DNA of 64,000 nucleotides from JABDJZ01 sp047619685. Lineage in GTDB: Bacteria; Bacteroidota; Rhodothermia; Rhodothermales; UBA10348. Location: assembly GCA_047619685.1 (NCBI GenBank), contig JBLHLC010000002.1:62001-126000 (forward strand), written 5' to 3'. Every line of letters starts with the position of its first letter. Within the stretch, counting starts at the first letter, position 1. This document shows, piece after piece, positions 1 through 9,429 of the stretch. Under the pieces are notes generated by a model. The model did no database searches, was not told the DNA's origin, and saw only the letters and a program-made list of their open reading frames with translations. A program made the position numbers and the translations under genes.

Positions 1-11
1 CCGGCGCAGGG

Positions 12-3000
12 ATGGGCCTGATTGGTCTCGTTCCGCTGGTCCTGGCCCTGACCCATTGGCTACTTGACTTCTCCGTGTCGCAAAAAATCGGAGTGACGGT
101 CGCCTGTATGGGCTACCTGTTCTTGATGATTCCACTCAAATACGCCGTGCATGGCGTCGTGCTGTATTGGGGAGGGCTGTTGTACATGCCCGTGCTCTTC
201 ATCCTCTTTGGGCTGCCGGTGGAGGTATTTGCCTTCATCGCGATCTTCTCCTGGGGAATGAGTTGGGAGCGCCCCCGGGAGCGCCAGGATCGGAATTTGT
301 CGGCGATGCCGGCTTCCGTGATTATTCTGGCCATGCTGTTGACGGGCGCCACGCCAATCGGTGCGGAGCCGGACCACTCGAACAATCTGCTCATGGCGCG
401 GGCAGACCTGGACATGACGCTGGCATCGTCCGTGACAACATCCACTCCCAAAGTCGGCACCAGCATCACATTCACAGTGGTGGCGACGGAGGACGGAGTT
501 GGCGAGGCCGTGGACCTGAAAGTGGATGCCACGCTGCTCGCGGGTCTGACCTTCGTGAGCTATACGGCCACGCAGGGGACCTACGACGACGGCACCGGAG
601 AATGGAGTGTCGGGACGCTCTCTGCCAGCGGATCGGTGACGCTGACGCTGACCGTAACCGTAGACATGTTTGATCCGGGTACACAGACGTTCGAGATAAA
701 GAGCCATACCGGGACTGATATCGACTCGTCACCGGACAACGGCAGCACGACCGAAGATGACGACGACCAGGTAGCCCTTACCCCAGCCGTGATCGGTGGC
801 GAGGTCTGTTATATCGTGGCGAATTCTGGCGACACATTACTCCGCGTTACCAGAAACGGGAACGGGGAAGACGCCGTGGGGGCGACCGGCACGTCAGCGA
901 TGGAAACCAGTGCCTACTGGCCAGGATCGGATATCCTTTATGCCACCGACGCCGGGACGTTCGGTACCCTCAGCAAGTCCACGGGTTCATTCACCTCAAT
1001 CGGATCTGTCGGCACGGCCGACGGATCCGCCGGTTCAATTGTGCTGAATGATGTAGACGGTCTGGCCTTTGACCCGTTGACCGGGGTTCTGTGGGCGACG
1101 CACCGGCGCGCAGGCGATCCAAATCCCGATGACCTGCTCTTCCAGATCCATATTTCCACGGGCGCATACATCCCGGATGCCTTCGGCGCCGGCGTTGACT
1201 ACGTCGTCGTGGCCGCCACCGCCGTCACCGGGCTCGAGAACATCGATGACCTGGCGATTGATGCATACGATGGTACCATCTACGCCATCAACAATGATTC
1301 GGGGGCCGATTGGCTGGTCACAATAGACAAGACCGACGGTTCTGTCACGGCCATCGGGTCTCTGGGCCAAGACGACATGGAAGGCTTGACCTTCGACGCA
1401 TACGGGAATTTGTACGGCACGACCGGTCAGGACGCCGGATCGGATGGTAACTCCTTCTTTGCGATTGACAAATCCACGGGCGCGGCGACCCTGGTTCGAA
1501 CCCTGAGTACCGGCGCAGATCACGAAGCGGTTTCCTGCCTGGTTGATGGGGTGAACAACATCACCGGAAACGTCTTCCTGGACGCGAACGCCAACGGCAC
1601 ATGGGAGCCCGGGACGGACTCCGGCGAGACCGGGGTCAGTGTGGAACTCTACCGCGACGTCAACTCTGACGGCCTTGTTGACGGTGGGGATATTCTCCTT
1701 GCCATGCAGGTGACAGACGGAAGCGGCGACTACGACTTCACCGTGGCCTCCGAAGGGGACTTCGTCCTTCAGATCGACACAGGCGACTTGCCAGCCCTCG
1801 GCGCGCTCACCACAGATAACGTGGAAGTAGCGTCCTTCAGCGATTTTGGAATTACAGATTCCGGCAATCGATTTGGCTACAAACTCCCGATCGACCTGTC
1901 GCTAACCGTAGTCGTAGACGAGCCGGCGCCCGACGTAGCCGACAACGTGGTCTTTACGGTGACGCTGGCCAATGACGGACCGAGCGATGCCACAGGCGTA
2001 GCCGTCACCAATACGCTCCCGGGAACGCTGACTTTTGTCTCTGCGACTCCGAGTCAGGGGAGCTTTGACTCGGGCACCGGCGTGTGGACCGTGGGCGCAA
2101 TAAGTGTCGCCGGTGGAGCTACACTGACGATTACCGCGACCGTGGACACCGAGGATCCTGGCACGGACTCCGCCGAAGTAACAGCTGCCGATCAGACCGA
2201 TACCGATTCCACACCGGACAACGACACGCCCTCCGAGGATGATCAGGACGACGCCACAGTCACGCCGGTCGGCGGTTCTGGAGGCGGTGGCGGTGGATTG
2301 GAGTCCGACGGATCTCTTGCGGGCACGTTGGCCAGAGTACTGTTCACGAGGCGAGTCGAGGCGTCGGAGACGGACGGCGTCTCAGGACTTCCCCGATTCC
2401 AGTTCGACCAAGGCGGAATTGCCGGGAAAGCGAGTTCGGCCTCGGATGTGCTTCGCCTGATTGTCCCAACAGAAGGGCCAGACGACTCCATGCCGTTTGA
2501 GAGTTCGCCACGGGACTTGCTCCCGGTTACAAATGCCACAGATATCGTCGCTGCAGACTTCCTTCGAGGACGCGACGGCCGCCGCATCGGTGCACTCTTT
2601 GCCACACTGACTCTTTCGGGCGAACTGTACGAGCACACCAAGGTGGTCTGTGATCGCCTCCGCGGTGCCGAACTGATCTCCGTGAGAAGGATTCAGGCCG
2701 CGGGGAAGCCATTCCTACTGTCGCGTCTGATTCACGAGAACGGTGCGGTAGATCACGCAGTGTCTTACGTGGCCTATCGGTCTGGAGACGGCTATGTCGT
2801 TGACAGTCGATTCCGGCTGGATGAACACGCCATTCCGGTCGATGGGGAGGACGTAATCAATGTCCAGATATGGTCCGTATCCAGAGAGCATACCATTACG
2901 CTTCTGGAGGCATCGCTGGCCAAACTCGAGACCCAGGGTCCAATCCTGTTCCTGAATGACGAGACCAATCCGCCTCGTGCGCCGCTCGTGTACGTGCGCA

Positions 3001-4013
3001 CCGGTCATTACGCCAACGGAAACCTCCACCTGACGCTACACAACCCCGGTGGGGTGACGAGTATCGAACTGACCGGAGGCACCCTGCAGCGGACTGAACT
3101 GGGCGACCGCATGACGTTTCAGGAGCGCGTATCCGTTCCCGAACCGGACGAAAACGGACTCTCACATGTCACGATTCCTGTGGGCTCCGTCTTTGATGCC
3201 TCGTTCTTCGTGGAAACCGACCAGGGTGACAAAGACGTAGTCTATCTGGCCGATGGCGCGTGGAGTTATACCTACGACGGCGACGGGGCCGATGTCGGGG
3301 AGTTTGACGTCGCAATTCAAGAGGGCGCCGCCAAGTCAGGCATGCACAACGTGGAGCGCGCCGTCCGGATGGAGGGTGAGGTAAAAACGTGGGCAGTCCT
3401 CTTTCGCTATCTCCGGGCCAACGGAAGGCCACTCGACCTGTCTGCCTACCAGTACGTGGAATTCACGGCATCCGGAAAGGGACAGGTGCGGGTACTCTTC
3501 GAGAAAGAATCCATCCACACGTCAGACCATCACGGGACCACCATCAGGCTTGAAAGCGAGCCTCGGACGCACAGGCTCTGGTTTGATCAACTCCGCAGAC
3601 CGGATGGCACCGGGCGACTAGACGCCTCTGACTTACTCCTTATTTCGTTCTACGTGATCGGTGAACAGGGGCGAAGTACCCCATTCCAGCTCAAGGTCGG
3701 CGATCTTCGTTTTGGCGGCGGTGAGGGCGACCCACTGGCAGAGACGCCGGACGAATACGAACTGAAGCAGAACTACCCGAACCCGTTCAACCCCAGAACG
3801 CACATCGTGTTTGGGCTCCCGGACGACGGTCAGGTGCGACTGGAAATTTATGATGCCTTGGGCCGGTCCGTTGGGCGCCTGGTGGATGGCTTCATGCCTT
3901 CTGGCAGACATGAGATCCCGTTCGATGCCACCAGGCTGGCAAGCGGGGTTTATCTGTACCGTCTGGAAGCCGGCGGCCGAACCATGGTTCGCCACATGAC
4001 GCTGCTCCGCTAA
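12..4013 (+). CDS. Large multidomain secreted protein with T9SS sorting domain (5' end open)
   Basis: A 1333-residue reading frame that is still open at the left edge of the window, so the true start may lie outside. Residues 3-80 hold about three hydrophobic membrane segments, and residues 99-118 look like a second signal peptide (ATG at 306 is an alternative start). Then follow a DUF11-type beta domain (about 125-250), a propeller-like region rich in YxxD/GxxxGxxG strands (260-510), an SdrD-B-like 'LDANANG' domain (516-616), a second DUF11 domain (627-746), a glycine-rich linker (754-762), an unrecognised region (765-1245) and a Por/T9SS C-terminal sorting domain (about 1250-1333, starting at NYPNPFNP). 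This is the architecture of a surface or extracellular protein exported by type IX secretion. The N-terminal membrane part does not fit that role and may belong to another gene fused or misassembled here. Confidence 0.8.
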   Translation: MGLIGLVPLVLALTHWLLDFSVSQKIGVTVACMGYLFLMIPLKYAVHGVVLYWGGLLYMPVLFILFGLPVEVFAFIAIFSWGMSWERPRERQDRNLSAMPASVIILAMLLTGATPIGAEPDHSNNLLMARADLDMTLASSVTTSTPKVGTSITFTVVATEDGVGEAVDLKVDATLLAGLTFVSYTATQGTYDDGTGEWSVGTLSASGSVTLTLTVTVDMFDPGTQTFEIKSHTGTDIDSSPDNGSTTEDDDDQVALTPAVIGGEVCYIVANSGDTLLRVTRNGNGEDAVGATGTSAMETSAYWPGSDILYATDAGTFGTLSKSTGSFTSIGSVGTADGSAGSIVLNDVDGLAFDPLTGVLWATHRRAGDPNPDDLLFQIHISTGAYIPDAFGAGVDYVVVAATAVTGLENIDDLAIDAYDGTIYAINNDSGADWLVTIDKTDGSVTAIGSLGQDDMEGLTFDAYGNLYGTTGQDAGSDGNSFFAIDKSTGAATLVRTLSTGADHEAVSCLVDGVNNITGNVFLDANANGTWEPGTDSGETGVSVELYRDVNSDGLVDGGDILLAMQVTDGSGDYDFTVASEGDFVLQIDTGDLPALGALTTDNVEVASFSDFGITDSGNRFGYKLPIDLSLTVVVDEPAPDVADNVVFTVTLANDGPSDATGVAVTNTLPGTLTFVSATPSQGSFDSGTGVWTVGAISVAGGATLTITATVDTEDPGTDSAEVTAADQTDTDSTPDNDTPSEDDQDDATVTPVGGSGGGGGGLESDGSLAGTLARVLFTRRVEASETDGVSGLPRFQFDQGGIAGKASSASDVLRLIVPTEGPDDSMPFESSPRDLLPVTNATDIVAADFLRGRDGRRIGALFATLTLSGELYEHTKVVCDRLRGAELISVRRIQAAGKPFLLSRLIHENGAVDHAVSYVAYRSGDGYVVDSRFRLDEHAIPVDGEDVINVQIWSVSREHTITLLEASLAKLETQGPILFLNDETNPPRAPLVYVRTGHYANGNLHLTLHNPGGVTSIELTGGTLQRTELGDRMTFQERVSVPEPDENGLSHVTIPVGSVFDASFFVETDQGDKDVVYLADGAWSYTYDGDGADVGEFDVAIQEGAAKSGMHNVERAVRMEGEVKTWAVLFRYLRANGRPLDLSAYQYVEFTASGKGQVRVLFEKESIHTSDHHGTTIRLESEPRTHRLWFDQLRRPDGTGRLDASDLLLISFYVIGEQGRSTPFQLKVGDLRFGGGEGDPLAETPDEYELKQNYPNPFNPRTHIVFGLPDDGQVRLEIYDALGRSVGRLVDGFMPSGRHEIPFDATRLASGVYLYRLEAGGRTMVRHMTLLR

Positions 4014-4023
4014 TACGGCTCGC

Positions 4024-4497
4024 CTACCGGCGCCCGGACACCTCCGGGGGCACGGATTCCAGCCAACCCAACTTCAGAACGGCCCACAGACCGACCAGCA
4101 CGGCCTCGGCGGCATCGTGTCGCAACGACGTTGGTTTGGCGGCTCCCGACCATTCGATCACCCTCCGCGCCAATCCGTCTGCGGCTTCCTTGGCGAGGGC
4201 ACCTGTGCGTCGCTGGCGCGGCAGCAGCAGCGATTCGCGCCATGTGTGCGCATCGACAAGAAAGTGCTCCAAGCCAGCTCGCGTGGCAGCGTTTTGCCAG
4301 GGAGGCGCCAACTCTCCACCGCCTTCGATTACGACGTGGGACAAGTCGGGGAGTGTCCTGATCAGTGCGGCGGCACCGTTGATGAGTCTCCGACGACTCC
4401 CGAAGTTCTGGGAGCGATACCAAAGGACGCGACCCTCCGAGTCGAATCCGGCCAGGCCGGTTCTTAATCCCAAATCGACCGCGAGTAGTGACGCCAT
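4024..4497 (-). CDS. RuvC/RNase H-fold protein, putative nuclease
   Basis: 157 residues. The N-terminus LAVDLGLRTGLA matches the first strand of RuvC-type resolvases with catalytic Asp8; VVIEGGG supplies a glutamate at residue 58 and RHDAAEA supplies His127/Asp128 near the C-terminus. This acidic-residue order (D...E...HD/D) is the RuvC-like RNase H fold signature, and the length is close to that of RuvC (about 170). It is not a standard RuvC: the DNA-binding loops differ, and no ruvA or ruvB lies nearby. It is convergent with the upstream secreted-protein gene (10 bases apart) and divergent from the TPR gene. Function as a structure-specific nuclease is inferred from fold only. Confidence 0.6.
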   Translation of the reverse strand: MASLLAVDLGLRTGLAGFDSEGRVLWYRSQNFGSRRRLINGAAALIRTLPDLSHVVIEGGGELAPPWQNAATRAGLEHFLVDAHTWRESLLLPRQRRTGALAKEAADGLARRVIEWSGAAKPTSLRHDAAEAVLVGLWAVLKLGWLESVPPEVSGRR

Positions 4498-4568
4498 CCC
4501 CCAAGGTACCTGTCACAGCCAGCGGAAACCGCGAGGCTTCCGCGCAATACACGGGGGTATCACACGCG

Positions 4569-5387
4569 ATGCTCATGTCTCTCCATTTTTGCCTGCTCCT
4601 CACCCTCGCAACTGCAGCCTACACTGCCCCTGATCGGCGCCAAGCGGCACAGAGCCCGGCCGGGTATGGGTCGGCTGTATCAAGAGCGTTTGAGGCCGCT
4701 CCAGCGGCGGACACAACGGATGCCGAACGGCTCCACGGTATCGCCCTTTCCCTGGACGCGGGGGGCGACTTTGAGATGGCCGAGTCGTTCTATCGTCGTG
4801 CGCTGACCCTTGAACCGGGCTCGGTTCGCATCCTATCAGGCTTCGGGAATTTCCTGTTCCGACTTGGCAGGTCTGAAGAGGCCAGCCAGATGTATACGGT
4901 GGCGATTTCTGCGGATCCCGAGAGTGCCTTGGCACACAATGGACTGGCTGCTGTCCTCGCGGAAGCAGGACGATTGGAAGAAGCACTTGAGGCTGCCGCA
5001 GAAGCGGTGCGGCTCGATCCTGACCAGGTAGACGCCCTCACGAATCTGGGGATGCTCATGGCGCGATTGGGGGATCTGGATGGCGCCGTTCCAATTCTGC
5101 GACGCGCGGTCGAGTTGGGTTATCCGCTCGGAAACCTGGCTCTGGCGCTGAATTTGGGTTTGGTTGAACTCCAACGGGGGGAGTACGATGAGGCCATCCC
5201 GTTGATCGGAGCGGTGGTGGTGAACAACCCCGGTAATGCCGATCTACGCGTCCTGTTGGCGCGGGCTTACCTGATGAAGGGAGACCCAGTTTCGGCCATG
5301 GCGCAGCTGAATGTGGGACTTAACGCGGTACCAGGTCACCCGGGTGCACTGGCGCTCATAGAGGAGATCGAGGCGGCCAAGAAATAG
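4569..5387 (+). CDS. Periplasmic TPR-repeat protein
   Basis: 272 residues from the ATG at 4569, chosen because it starts directly at a signal peptide (MLMSLHFCLLLTLATAAYTA) and avoids overlap with the divergent RuvC-fold gene; the frame is open to an ATG at 4488. After the signal come about five or six tetratricopeptide repeats with the usual A..LG..L...G....A...Y..AL.L.P pattern. Likely a periplasmic scaffold or adaptor for protein-protein contacts. No enzymatic domain is visible and the partner is unknown. About 180 bases without a convincing gene follow it. Confidence 0.75.
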   Translation: MLMSLHFCLLLTLATAAYTAPDRRQAAQSPAGYGSAVSRAFEAAPAADTTDAERLHGIALSLDAGGDFEMAESFYRRALTLEPGSVRILSGFGNFLFRLGRSEEASQMYTVAISADPESALAHNGLAAVLAEAGRLEEALEAAAEAVRLDPDQVDALTNLGMLMARLGDLDGAVPILRRAVELGYPLGNLALALNLGLVELQRGEYDEAIPLIGAVVVNNPGNADLRVLLARAYLMKGDPVSAMAQLNVGLNAVPGHPGALALIEEIEAAKK

Positions 5388-5565
5388 GGATTGGGAGAGG
5401 AGGCCAAGTCTGCCTCTTGAATACCGGCCTGAGAAATCCCTTCCGCCCAGGGAGGCCATGGCTTGTCCGGTACCGGAGTCGGCAGGGCAAACTGGCGCGT
5501 TCTGGAGGTGCGAGGAGGATTGGCGTGCCGTTTGCCACGTGATTCTGAAACGACCAGGAGTAGGC

Positions 5566-5958
5566 ATGGCCACGATGACAGAGCGCAGGCGCCGCATGAC
5601 GGGTCCCGCAATCACCATTGAAGAGCTTTTCGAACAACTTGACTCCGTACGTGAGTCCGAGCGAGAAGAGCTCCTGTTTGAGCGTGCCCACGACGAGTTG
5701 AAAACCGGGAAATCCCGTCGCGGCATGTACGCGATGGCCCTCACACACGCCGAAGGCGACAAGACCCGCGCATCCGCGCAGTACATGCAAAAACGAGTGA
5801 CGCAGCTGGCTTCCGAATTCGAGTCCTGGGAGACCGAGCGGAAACACCAGGAGGCCCAGGAGGACCGCCGGGCCGAGGCCTCGGCAGACTTTGTAAAGAC
5901 CCTCGCGGCAGTCGCGTTGTTTGTTTTCGCCGTGATAGCCATCATGTCCTGGAGTTAG
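5566..5958 (+). CDS. Small C-terminally anchored membrane protein of unknown function
   Basis: 130 residues from ATG 5566, which has a Shine-Dalgarno-like AGGAG six bases upstream; the frame extends upstream to 5458 but that part is low quality. The protein is highly charged and mostly helical, with a possible coiled coil (residues about 20-100), and ends in a single hydrophobic segment (FVKTLAAVALFVFAVIAIMSWS), so it is likely a tail-anchored inner-membrane protein. I do not recognise the family. Its 3' end overlaps the convergent membrane-protein gene by 17 bases. Confidence 0.6.
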   Translation: MATMTERRRRMTGPAITIEELFEQLDSVRESEREELLFERAHDELKTGKSRRGMYAMALTHAEGDKTRASAQYMQKRVTQLASEFESWETERKHQEAQEDRRAEASADFVKTLAAVALFVFAVIAIMSWS

Positions 5959-6664
5959 GACCAGGCAGTCGTTGATTGATGTGCACCGACGGCGCGAACG
6001 CTCTGACAATGACCGAATACCCAAGCCAGATGAGAAGCAGGCCCAGGAGTTCGGTTACGTAGAGCACCTCGACCACTCCTGCCCGGGCCATTGCCCCGCC
6101 GATACCGGGAAGGATGGCCCCGATGGTGATCCAGATGTTCCCCCACATGCGCCCTTTTGAGTCGGTACGAGCGTATTTCCATGCAGACCAGGCCGCTCCA
6201 CCCACCAGAAACGTGACCGCGTACATGTTCACTATCGGTGACAGGAGCCGGACCCAGCGCCAGACAAGAACGTCGCCAGACAGGCGGTAAGTCTGTGCCA
6301 GAGACGCATCCAGCGGGGAAAGAATGACAAACACGCTGGCAACGGCGACGTACGCAATGAGCCCCACCGTCATGGCATGGGCCGTCTTTCGCTTAAGGAG
6401 CAGGTAAATGGAACCCTGAGCCAGCGGTGCGCCGCCCAGGAAGGCTCCGGTAATGTACCACGCCTTGAATACCACCGGATCCCAACCGAAGAGGGTTGTC
6501 AGGGCTTCGGTGGTTGTGCCGGCCATGTACGTAAGCACCCCGATGAACCACCAGAGGACGTAAAGTGACTCCGGCTTTGAGCGCCAGTGCTTCCAGAGAA
6601 TCCAGGCGAAGGGAAGGGAAACGATCGTGGTGACGATCGGCAGAAAATGAACGAGTTCTCTCAT
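5942..6664 (-). CDS. Seven-helix integral membrane protein, unknown
   Basis: 240 residues with about seven hydrophobic segments distributed over residues 5-225 and short loops. ATG at 6664 begins a first segment directly (FLPIVTTIVSLPFAWIL). The arrangement is similar to small seven-transmembrane sensor or channel-like proteins, but no diagnostic residues (for instance a retinal-binding lysine) are evident and I do not assign a function. It is followed on the same strand by nothing and is convergent with the small anchored protein. It lies just downstream of the heme-uptake genes, separated by 46 bases from the HmuY-like stop, so it could be co-transcribed with them. Confidence 0.6.
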   Translation of the reverse strand: MRELVHFLPIVTTIVSLPFAWILWKHWRSKPESLYVLWWFIGVLTYMAGTTTEALTTLFGWDPVVFKAWYITGAFLGGAPLAQGSIYLLLKRKTAHAMTVGLIAYVAVASVFVILSPLDASLAQTYRLSGDVLVWRWVRLLSPIVNMYAVTFLVGGAAWSAWKYARTDSKGRMWGNIWITIGAILPGIGGAMARAGVVEVLYVTELLGLLLIWLGYSVIVRAFAPSVHINQRLPGPNSRT

Positions 6665-6710
6665 GTATCCATAACACTAACGCCGGAATTCTCCGGATGG
6701 GTGGTCGCGC

Positions 6711-7343
6711 CTAGAACAGAAGGGTCCCATCGGGTTGGAAAACATATTCGAACGTGTAGTAGCGGCTCTCGCTTTCGGCGGTAACCTCGGATGGAGAGCC
6801 TCGGTAGTAGCTGAGGATCCGGAGTTTGGCGTAACGCCCGTCTGCGGTTCGCAGGGCTATCAGTCGACCGGGAATCGGCGCGATGACGTTATTGGCCGGA
6901 TTGTAATTGTACCAGCCGTTTCCGGAGCCACCAGGAATTGCCATTCCGGATTCAGTGTCGGTGAGGTACCCTCCCGTAGGCGCAGCAGTGAGTTCTTCCA
7001 TCGTGCCCTCAATGATCTGCGCGGCGCCCTGTCCTGGCCCGCTGGTGCCACCGTTAATGAAGATAGTGGTACCCTGCAGCGCCATATCCCAATTGGCGGA
7101 AGCAGAGTCCGTGACCACCGCGTTTGTCCGCAGGCTGAAATACGTGATAATCCCTGCACCCACCGGACGTCCCCCTACCAGGCCCACGATCGGATCCGCC
7201 GGGACGTCCAGCGCCATGACGGTCTCAAGCTGCTCGGGCTCAGGATCTAGCCCCGGCGACGAATCACAAGCCGATACGGCCAAAAGAGCGGTTAGTAGAA
7301 CTAGCGAGGTGCGCAATTTGCCAAACAGATTCATCGGAATCAT
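6711..7343 (-). CDS. hmuY: HmuY-like heme-binding lipoprotein
   Basis: 210 residues. Lipoprotein signal with lipobox LLAVSAC (Cys at about residue 26) followed by a HmuY-type beta domain: YFSLRTN near the start, a Trp-Asp-Met strand (NWDMALQGT), and a closing YYTFEYVFQPDGT strand. HmuY proteins sit on the cell surface of Bacteroidota and capture heme, passing it to a TonB-dependent receptor. The start overlaps the stop of the upstream TonB receptor gene, which is the classical hmuR-hmuY coupling. I cannot identify the axial heme ligands from sequence alone. Family membership is good; heme specificity is inferred from the pairing. Confidence 0.75.
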   Translation of the reverse strand: MIPMNLFGKLRTSLVLLTALLAVSACDSSPGLDPEPEQLETVMALDVPADPIVGLVGGRPVGAGIITYFSLRTNAVVTDSASANWDMALQGTTIFINGGTSGPGQGAAQIIEGTMEELTAAPTGGYLTDTESGMAIPGGSGNGWYNYNPANNVIAPIPGRLIALRTADGRYAKLRILSYYRGSPSEVTAESESRYYTFEYVFQPDGTLLF

Positions 7344-9382
7344 TTAGTTGTCTTAAGGGTGAAGCCGGCTCGAAGAACCCGGCCCGAAAGCGAAGGGATC
7401 TGAGTCGGGTGGGTGACATTCGTGAGATTGTATCCCGCCATCTGAAGCGTCATATGAGGCCCGACTGTCACGGACAGTGAGGCGTTCACCACCGCATGGC
7501 CCGGTGCATATTCGGCGTCGTCGTCCAGAACCAGGTTTCCGTTGACGTCCGAGAGGCCGTAGCGACTACGGTATATGACCCGGAGTGAGCCGGCGGTCCG
7601 CGCGTCTGTGCGGGATATTGAGATGGCCGCCGAGTGCCTCGAGCGGTTAAAGAGCCCGCCGTAGTCCGACAGGCTCAAGCGAAAGTCTTTGCCGTCAGAG
7701 CGCCCAAAGAGCGCTCCCCGATTGATCTCCGCAACGACATCCAAATCTCGCGCGGAGAGTAGTTGGTACGACGAATTGAGGGTCAACCGTTTTCCGAGAT
7801 TCACATCCAACTGAGCCTCCGCGCCTCGGATTTCAACCCGGTTCAGGTTTGCATACGAAAAGATGAACTGACCGTTGGGTTTGCCGGCAACCGGTTGTGT
7901 CTCGATCATGTCGCTCAGGCGCGTAGCAAAAAGACTCGCCCGCAAACGGGCGGAGTGGCCGATATCCCAGTCCGTACCGAGGTCCAAGGCCCACGCGGTT
8001 TCGGGGCGCAACGTGCTGGCCGCCCCGTTCACGAGGTAGGCTATTTGTCCGGCGTTGGCATACTGGTCCAGGGTTCGCGAGACGTCGGCGCTGCCAATCA
8101 CGGTGTAACCAACTCCAGGGTTGGTAAAATCCAGGTATAGCTGCTGGAACGTGGGCGCCTTGAACCCACTTGCAACAGAGGCGCGGAATCGAGCCGTACC
8201 GGTCGACCAGAGGCCGGCAAGTCGGGGGCTCACATGGGACCCATACCCCGAATGCGTGTCGAGTCGCACGCTGGACGTGAGTTGTAGCGGGCCTTCAGGC
8301 ATAAACGCGTGCTGCAGGAAGGCAAACACGGACCGAGTCCGCCGAGCTCCGCCGGCAATCCGGGTGCCCGATGCGTTCTCAAGTACAACGCCTGCACCCA
8401 GCGTAGCGTGATGCTGGCTTCCAAGGATTCTGTCTGCGAGGATCTCGGCTTTCCCATAATCCAGCCCGAAATCTGAGGCAAGGGTCCCGTCGGAGGAATT
8501 GAGATCATAAAATGTCGTATGGGTGCTTGACTGGCTACCAAAGAGCGTGGCACGAATTCCCGTATCTCCCGGCCTCCCCGAAACCTCGAGTGAGGTCTCC
8601 CATCCGTCGCGGTCGGCGTTTTCCGGAACCTCTAGACCCCCGGCGGCACTGGTCAGACCCGTCGTCAGCTGTTGCCTGAGGCGCGAAATTCGGGTTCGAT
8701 TGGAGATGCGCAGGTTTTGGGTGCCCCGGTAAGTCAGCCTGGCGGAGCCCGAGACGTCCGTGAAGGCTGGCGTAGTGCGACCGGGCAAATCCGTGATCAG
8801 GTCATAGCCGTTCGAACTAAACCGATTGACGGTGACCTGGCCAGCGACGGGCCCCTGAGACCCGGATCCGTGGCCGGTAAGGTTCGACGTACCGAAGGTC
8901 TCCCGACTGACGTCAAGCTGCGCAGATGGCTGGCTACTTGACGCCGTGATGATGTTGATGACGCCAGCGAGGGCATCGGACCCATAGAGGGAAGATGCGG
9001 GGCCCTTGACAATTTCTATCCGGTCGATGAGCACCGTGGGCAGCCGATCCAGATCCACAGTCCCGCCTGTCCGCGCGGTTATGGTCTGGCCATCTATAAG
9101 AACCAGGGAATAGGCAGGGTCCAGCCCGCGGAGTTGGATGCCCGCGCCGAACTGGTTGCGCATGATCCGAAAGCCCGCCGACTCGCCCAATAAATCCGCC
9201 ACCCGCATTGAGCCGCGATTGCGGGCATCTTGCAGGGTAAGGACCTCCATAGGCACCGGGATTCTTTCACGGGCCCGTGGGGTTCTGGTGGCCGTGACGA
9301 CCATTTCCCGCAGTTCTATCGTCCAGATGGAGTCCACCCCGACCTCGCGCGCACGAGATTGTCCCTGAGCGGGGTGCGCCAC
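7340..9382 (-). CDS. hmuR: TonB-dependent outer-membrane receptor (HmuR-like)
   Basis: 680 residues from a GTG at 9382. A TonB-box-like ELREMVVTATRTPR precedes a plug domain (about 35-145; GIQLRGLDPAYSLVLIDGQ and VDRIEIVKGPASSLYGSDALAGVINIIT-type motif), then a 22-strand barrel ending in an aromatic-poor FTLKTTK. It imports heme or a siderophore through the outer membrane using TonB energy. The GTG start cuts the signal peptide: in-frame codons upstream, back to about 9430, encode a convincing hydrophobic signal (residues IVLCASIVCVA before HPAQGQ) but without ATG, GTG or TTG at its head, so translation may begin at a rare codon such as ATA at 9430. Coupled to the HmuY-like gene by a 4-base overlap. 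Confidence 0.85.
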   Translation of the reverse strand: MAHPAQGQSRAREVGVDSIWTIELREMVVTATRTPRARERIPVPMEVLTLQDARNRGSMRVADLLGESAGFRIMRNQFGAGIQLRGLDPAYSLVLIDGQTITARTGGTVDLDRLPTVLIDRIEIVKGPASSLYGSDALAGVINIITASSSQPSAQLDVSRETFGTSNLTGHGSGSQGPVAGQVTVNRFSSNGYDLITDLPGRTTPAFTDVSGSARLTYRGTQNLRISNRTRISRLRQQLTTGLTSAAGGLEVPENADRDGWETSLEVSGRPGDTGIRATLFGSQSSTHTTFYDLNSSDGTLASDFGLDYGKAEILADRILGSQHHATLGAGVVLENASGTRIAGGARRTRSVFAFLQHAFMPEGPLQLTSSVRLDTHSGYGSHVSPRLAGLWSTGTARFRASVASGFKAPTFQQLYLDFTNPGVGYTVIGSADVSRTLDQYANAGQIAYLVNGAASTLRPETAWALDLGTDWDIGHSARLRASLFATRLSDMIETQPVAGKPNGQFIFSYANLNRVEIRGAEAQLDVNLGKRLTLNSSYQLLSARDLDVVAEINRGALFGRSDGKDFRLSLSDYGGLFNRSRHSAAISISRTDARTAGSLRVIYRSRYGLSDVNGNLVLDDDAEYAPGHAVVNASLSVTVGPHMTLQMAGYNLTNVTHPTQIPSLSGRVLRAGFTLKTTK

Positions 9383-9408
9383 ACAAACAATGGACGCGCA
9401 CAGGACTA

Positions 9409-9429
9409 TATTTAGGTAATATCTGATTA
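9409..9429. promoter_or_regulatory. Possible iron/heme-responsive operator upstream of the TonB receptor
   Basis: Half-site TATTTAG, 7-base spacer, half-site CTGATTA. This matches 12 of 14 half-site positions of the perfect palindrome upstream of the feo genes (22329-22349: TATTTAG, 7 bases, CTAAATA), with the same spacing. It overlaps the likely start region of the receptor gene, a position suited to repression. The similarity is seen directly; regulation by a Fur- or DtxR-type protein is inference. Confidence 0.35.

Noticed and set aside
60..3999. Many long frames on the opposite strand and in other frames within the large T9SS gene
   Set aside because: They show arginine/histidine-rich composition typical of shadow frames in GC-rich coding DNA and match no domain, while the main frame has clear domains.
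4117..4633. Plus-strand frames over the RuvC-fold gene
   Set aside because: Compositional shadows with no recognisable domain; the minus-strand frame has a coherent RuvC-like pattern.
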